Assembly (NCBI GenBank): GCA_003531115.1
Contig: DQHT01000071.1
Span: forward strand, 10,056 to 19,154
Length of the DNA: 9,099 nt
Direction: 5' to 3'
Source: Bacteroidota bacterium
Lineage (GTDB): Bacteria > Bacteroidota > Bacteroidia > UBA8524
Both the position numbers and the translations under genes were made by a program. Positions 5,315 through 9,099 of the stretch are shown here, one piece after another. The notes beneath the pieces were generated by a model. That model was not told where the DNA came from. It made no database searches and saw nothing but the letters and a program-made list of their open reading frames with translations. Within the stretch, counting starts at the first letter, position 1. Each line of letters starts with the position of its first letter.

Positions 5315-7291
5315 TTATTCTTCTGTTTTTGGAGTCTCTTCTGCTTCGTCATCTTCGGGCACTTCAATTTTCGCTGCCTTTTTTGCGGTAGCTTTTTTGA
5401 CAGTAGCCTTTTTCTCACGGGCATCCATTTGCTCTTTCAATGCTGAAAGGGCGTCGAGGTCTCCAAGGGTGTCTTTATCGCCAGTTGGAACTGCTTTTTT
5501 AGACCCACCTTTAGAAGAAGGTTTGTTTTCTTTTTTCTCCACTTTAGCCGTGCGCTCATCCTCTTTCCATACTGCTGTATGAGAAATGGTAATGCGGCGG
5601 TTTTCTTTGCTGAATTCGATCACACGGAATGCGAGATTTTCATCTTCTTTCGCAATACTTCCGTCTTCTTTTTTCAGCTGGCGAAGTGGCGCGTATCCTT
5701 CAACACCGTAAGGCAATGCCACAACAGCACTCTTATCGGCAATTTTAAGGATGGTTCCCTGATGCTCGGAGTCGATCGGGAAAAAGTCTTCGAAGGTATC
5801 CCATGGGTTATCTTCGAGTTGCTTGTGGCCAAGGCTCAAGCGACGGTTTTCTTTATCCACTTCAAGAACAACAACTTCCAATTCCTGATCTTTTTTCACG
5901 AACTCAGAAGGATGTTTGATCTTTTTGCTCCAGGAAAGGTCAGAAACGTGAACCAATCCATCCACACCCTCTTCCAGTTCTACGAACAAGCCGTAGTTGG
6001 TCAGGTTGCGAACAACACCGGTATGTTTGCTGCCTACGCTGTATTTAGATTCAATATCCACCCATGGGTCAGCATGGAGTTGTTTAATGCCTAATGACAT
6101 TTTACGCTCCTCTTTGTCCAGGGTAAGGATAACGGCTTCAATTTCGTCGCCCACTTTCATAAAGTCCTGTGGGTTTCTCAGATGCTGAGACCAGGACATT
6201 TCAGAAACGTGGATCAGACCTTCAACTCCCGGAGCGATCTCGAGGAATGCGCCATAATCAGCAACGGTAACAATTTTACCTTTTACTTTGGCACCTACTT
6301 CGATTCCTTCCGGCAGGCTGTCCCAAGGATGAGAAGCCAATTGTTTCAAGCCAAGGGAAATACGTTTTTTGTCATCATCAAAATCAAGCACTACCACGTT
6401 GATCTTCTGATCAAGTTGCAATACTTCTTCCGGATGATTGATACGTCCCCATGAAATATCGGTGATGTGAAGCAATCCGTCGAGTCCGCCCAAATCGATG
6501 AACACACCGAAAGAAGTCATGTTTTTCACAACGCCTTCCAATACTTGTCCTTTTTCGAGTTTAGAGAGGATATCTGATTTCTGTGCTTCAATATCGTCTT
6601 CGATCAAGGCTTTGTGAGAGATCACCACGTTTTTGAATAACTGGTTAATTTTCACAACCTTGAACTGCATGGTTTGTCCTACATAGATATCGTAATCACG
6701 GATCGGTTTAATATCGATCTGTGATCCTGGCAGGAACGCATCCATACCCATAACATCTACTACAAGACCACCTTTTGTTCTTGTTTTAACGTACCCTTCA
6801 ACAATGGTATCGTTTTCATTCGCCGCAACGATGTTCTCCCAGGCTCTTTCAGAGATCGCCTTTTTGCGGGAAAGCACCAACTGACCAAGACGGTCTTCTT
6901 TGGCTTCGATCATTACTTCTACTTCATCGCCAATCTTCAGATTAGGCATGTCGCGGAATTCCGTACGGGCAATAAGTCCATCCGATTTAAATCCGATGTT
7001 CAATACCACGTCTTTGTCATTCATGGCAACCACATGTCCTTTGATGAGTTCATTCTCAGTGATCTCACTGAGGGTTCCGTCATAAAGTTTAGATAGTTCC
7101 TTTTTTTCGCTTTCGGAATAATTACCGAAACCCTGGTCGTCCATAGACCAGTCGAACGCCGGAGGTTCGAGTGATGAGTCGGCTGCTTTCGAAGATTTTG
7201 ATTTCGTTTTCTTCGGTGCCTCCTCGGCAAGCTGGGTAGCTACATTTTCTACCTCATTTTGCTCTTGCGGTGTGTTTGTCTGTTCTGTCAA
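5315..7291 (-). CDS. rpsA: 30S ribosomal protein S1
   Basis: RNA-binding ribosomal protein that captures and unfolds mRNA on the 30S subunit. Of its 658 residues, six S1/OB-fold repeats sit at about 81-144, 162-227, 248-317, 333-404, 418-491 and 507-573; repeats 3-5 are closest to consensus (SFGVFIDLGGLDGLLHITD, ADYGAFLEI, TNYGLFVELEEGVDGLVHVSD). An ~80-residue N-terminal extension is charged, and the ~85-residue tail has a Lys/Ala-rich stretch (627-641) followed by an acidic end, making it longer than the 557-residue E. coli protein. The start is TTG at 7291: an in-frame TAA lies two codons upstream, the next in-frame ATG is codon 50, and a perfect Shine-Dalgarno is correctly placed. It has its own promoter and an intrinsic terminator, so it is probably monocistronic apart from readthrough. 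Confidence 0.96.
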   Translation of the reverse strand: MTEQTNTPQEQNEVENVATQLAEEAPKKTKSKSSKAADSSLEPPAFDWSMDDQGFGNYSESEKKELSKLYDGTLSEITENELIKGHVVAMNDKDVVLNIGFKSDGLIARTEFRDMPNLKIGDEVEVMIEAKEDRLGQLVLSRKKAISERAWENIVAANENDTIVEGYVKTRTKGGLVVDVMGMDAFLPGSQIDIKPIRDYDIYVGQTMQFKVVKINQLFKNVVISHKALIEDDIEAQKSDILSKLEKGQVLEGVVKNMTSFGVFIDLGGLDGLLHITDISWGRINHPEEVLQLDQKINVVVLDFDDDKKRISLGLKQLASHPWDSLPEGIEVGAKVKGKIVTVADYGAFLEIAPGVEGLIHVSEMSWSQHLRNPQDFMKVGDEIEAVILTLDKEERKMSLGIKQLHADPWVDIESKYSVGSKHTGVVRNLTNYGLFVELEEGVDGLVHVSDLSWSKKIKHPSEFVKKDQELEVVVLEVDKENRRLSLGHKQLEDNPWDTFEDFFPIDSEHQGTILKIADKSAVVALPYGVEGYAPLRQLKKEDGSIAKEDENLAFRVIEFSKENRRITISHTAVWKEDERTAKVEKKENKPSSKGGSKKAVPTGDKDTLGDLDALSALKEQMDAREKKATVKKATAKKAAKIEVPEDDEAEETPKTEE

Positions 7292-7300
7292 ATGTTAGAT

Positions 7301-7308
7301 CCTCCTTT
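7301..7308 (-). promoter_or_regulatory. Strong Shine-Dalgarno of rpsA
   Basis: AAAGGAGG on the minus strand lies 9 nt before the TTG start codon. It is the only near-perfect SD among the gene starts in this window; the other genes have none or at most a short GGAG. It fixes the TTG as the rpsA start. Confidence 0.85.
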
Positions 7309-7318
7309 ACGAAGGGTG

Positions 7319-7350
7319 CAAAGGTAAAAGGGATATTTTACATTAGCAAA
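7319..7350 (-). promoter_or_regulatory. rpsA promoter, Bacteroidota type
   Basis: On the minus strand TTTG (7350-7347) is followed after 20 bp by TACCTTTG (7326-7319), an exact TAnnTTTG match at accepted spacing. Transcription would begin around 7311-7314, giving a leader of roughly 20-25 nt with the SD near its 5' end. It lies in the 76-bp gap after the right-edge gene. Confidence 0.7.
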
Positions 7351-7367
7351 TGAAAGCCTGAAGGAAA

Positions 7368-9099
7368 TCAATATTCTTCATAATATTGATCCTCATAATA
7401 GTAGTCCTGCACCTCATCATACCTCTTCGCTTTCGGGAAACCGGTATAATAACGAATGGCGATCTGCTCTGAATAGGTAGCCAGCTTTTCGTCGACCTTA
7501 TCTTCGGCTTTCCAGTTACCCAACTGGCCAAACACTTCTACTGCCTCGGGTAAGCCTTCTTCCTTATTGGTTTCTAATGCCACACAGGCATAGGTCCATT
7601 TCATCAGATATTGGTTATAGACCCGGAAATAATACAGGTAGCTGGTGTCATTGCCCATCAATACCATGTCCCTTTTTAACCATACCAAACTATCCAGCAC
7701 AATACCCTGCCCGCTGAAATTTTCGCTATGAAGTATGGGTTTCAAGAGACTATCCTGTTTGGCATACATTGCCGGGAATTGGGCGGTTTGCTCCACCTCG
7801 AGCAGCCAGCTGTACAGGTCGTAACGCTTTTCTGCCTTCTCTGCCAATTTATTTACCAAGGCCGTATCGATGACCTTGTCTTTTTCATATTTTAATTTCA
7901 GCAAATTCAACTGAAGTTCGTCATCGCTTACCAGTGCCGACTTTTCGATCAATTCGGCAATTTCCTTGTTTGTGGTTCGGAATGGATACAGGGCATGAAT
8001 CAATGTCCTCAGCTCATAGGAGCTGTTCCCACCGGAAGAATAGCGGCTTTCATCTTTCTTCTTTGCCGAACTGTTCAGGCGTCGCAATTCGTTATTGGCA
8101 TGGCGAAGAAGGTCATCGGTAGGGTATTTCACCATCCCCTTGCTCACATATCCCGAATCGGCTAACTCCGCGAGTAATTCATAAATATGGTCTTTGTATT
8201 CATCAAATTCCGTCAACTCCATGATGTCGGGAACAAGAATACAGGCGAGCTCCAATGAATCATCCATCTTTCTGAAAATCCCGTTCAGAGTATATGAACT
8301 ACCAGGCAAGGGTGGTGTTTTAGCCAATATCTCCCTGGCCTCTTTATAGGCGGTATCCGATTTTTGTCTGAACACATATTCCAGCGCCTTCAACTGCATG
8401 GTCGTGGTATCGCCAACCTGTTTGTATTTGTTCAGGTAGTACTCAAGCGATTCGGGACTTTTTGTATAGGCGATCTCACGTCTCAATTTCACCCGGAGTG
8501 TCTTACTTGAAGCAGCCGTATCCAGCATGCTGATCAGGCGTGGGATATCTTTGGCATCAAATTTTACTCCCGACAATCCTTCAATAGCAGCCTGAACCAA
8601 AAGGGTATCGCTGCCCGCGATGTCTGACCAGAATTTTTCTTTTCCCCGCGGACTGAGACCCTGGTTAGGTACTGAATCAAAAGGAGTGAAAGATTCTAAC
8701 AGCGAAGCAGCCATAGGACTTAAACCCTGTGTAGTGTCATAAGTAAAGTTGATCCGGTAAGAAGCATAGGGCGACCACATTTCACGATAGAACATGCAGG
8801 TGGTTGTGCCTGTGTCCCTGTACCGAAAATCCTGACTCACATAATTTCCCCGTTTTACCTGTTCACTTTTATCGACAAACAGTCCCTCTTCAAGTTCTTC
8901 CTCCCAGCTATTGATCGTCTTAAAATATTTGCTGGTATCGTACACATCGTCATAAGGATCGGTATAGCTGATTGACAGATCGATGGTTTCCCCATTCACT
9001 TCGTTGTTGATGGTACTTGAATTCCCGTTCCATTTGTAACGGTACTTTCTGAAACTCCTGTAAAAATCCGACTCCACCGGTTTAGGACCTTTATAGGAT
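7368..9099 (-). CDS. Large uncharacterised protein, 5' end outside window
   Basis: The frame is open to the right edge, so the true start lies beyond 9099; the GTG at 9077 is simply an internal Val. 576 residues are visible. I do not recognise the family. The first ~140 visible residues look beta-rich, ending in a SLLESFTPFDS segment. From there on the sequence is mostly amphipathic helices rich in Leu, Glu and Lys, suggesting an alpha-solenoid (HEAT/TPR-like) repeat region, interrupted by a polar Ser/Gly/Lys linker (SSAKKKDESRYSSGGNSS). The last 17 residues hold 7 Tyr and 7 acidic residues. No catalytic motif, membrane segment or T9SS sorting domain is visible; a signal peptide could lie in the missing N-terminus. 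It ends 18 bp before the rpsA -33 element, and no terminator is apparent. Confidence 0.85.
   Translation of the reverse strand, partial: SYKGPKPVESDFYRSFRKYRYKWNGNSSTINNEVNGETIDLSISYTDPYDDVYDTSKYFKTINSWEEELEEGLFVDKSEQVKRGNYVSQDFRYRDTGTTTCMFYREMWSPYASYRINFTYDTTQGLSPMAASLLESFTPFDSVPNQGLSPRGKEKFWSDIAGSDTLLVQAAIEGLSGVKFDAKDIPRLISMLDTAASSKTLRVKLRREIAYTKSPESLEYYLNKYKQVGDTTTMQLKALEYVFRQKSDTAYKEAREILAKTPPLPGSSYTLNGIFRKMDDSLELACILVPDIMELTEFDEYKDHIYELLAELADSGYVSKGMVKYPTDDLLRHANNELRRLNSSAKKKDESRYSSGGNSSYELRTLIHALYPFRTTNKEIAELIEKSALVSDDELQLNLLKLKYEKDKVIDTALVNKLAEKAEKRYDLYSWLLEVEQTAQFPAMYAKQDSLLKPILHSENFSGQGIVLDSLVWLKRDMVLMGNDTSYLYYFRVYNQYLMKWTYACVALETNKEEGLPEAVEVFGQLGNWKAEDKVDEKLATYSEQIAIRYYTGFPKAKRYDEVQDYYYEDQYYEEY

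Noticed and set aside
5579..6094. Plus-strand ORF of 171 codons opposite rpsA
   Set aside because: Mirrors conserved S1 repeats; no domain or promoter of its own.
9075..9077. GTG at 9077 as the start of the right-edge gene
   Set aside because: The frame stays open to the window edge with ordinary coding sequence upstream (SYKGPKP), so the gene is truncated by the window rather than starting here.

Overview
The window looks like chromosomal DNA from a member of the Bacteroidota, probably an environmental or sphingobacteria/chitinophaga-like lineage. Four things point there: a secreted protein ending in a type A type-IX-secretion sorting domain (YPNP signature); promoter-like sites of the Bacteroidota type (TTTG, about 19-20 bp, TAnnTTTG) before trpS and rpsA; a general lack of Shine-Dalgarno sequences; and a PyrR next to a Bacillus-like PyrB. 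I name no species.

Layout. At the left edge (1-73) is a small hairpin and four heptamer repeats, then a plus-strand OmpR/PhoB-type response regulator (74-796). Everything else is on the minus strand. Reading that strand from right to left: a large uncharacterised protein cut by the window edge (9099-7368); ribosomal protein S1, rpsA (7291-5315), with its own promoter, a perfect Shine-Dalgarno, a TTG start and a strong intrinsic terminator; a tight three-gene group of an EVE-domain protein, pyrR and pyrB (5242-3360), whose genes abut or overlap; a T9SS-exported protein with aromatic repeats of about 29 residues (3309-1840); and trpS (1788-790), whose promoter leaves almost no 5' leader. The response regulator and trpS converge and overlap by 7 bp at their 3' ends.

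How the genes relate. Most of the window is housekeeping: translation (rpsA, trpS) and pyrimidine synthesis and salvage (pyrB, pyrR). EVE-pyrR-pyrB is very probably co-transcribed. Its start lies only 20 bp past the rpsA terminator, so its expression depends either on readthrough or on a promoter buried in the terminator. The response regulator, the T9SS protein and the right-edge protein have no visible link to these pathways. I saw no mobile element, CRISPR array, tRNA or rRNA, and no intergenic gap longer than about 75 bp. I found no clear case for an undescribed multi-gene system. The most interesting signals are regulatory: the SD-equipped TTG-start rpsA, the near-leaderless trpS, the terminator/promoter overlap ahead of the EVE-pyr operon, and the heptamer tract before the response regulator.
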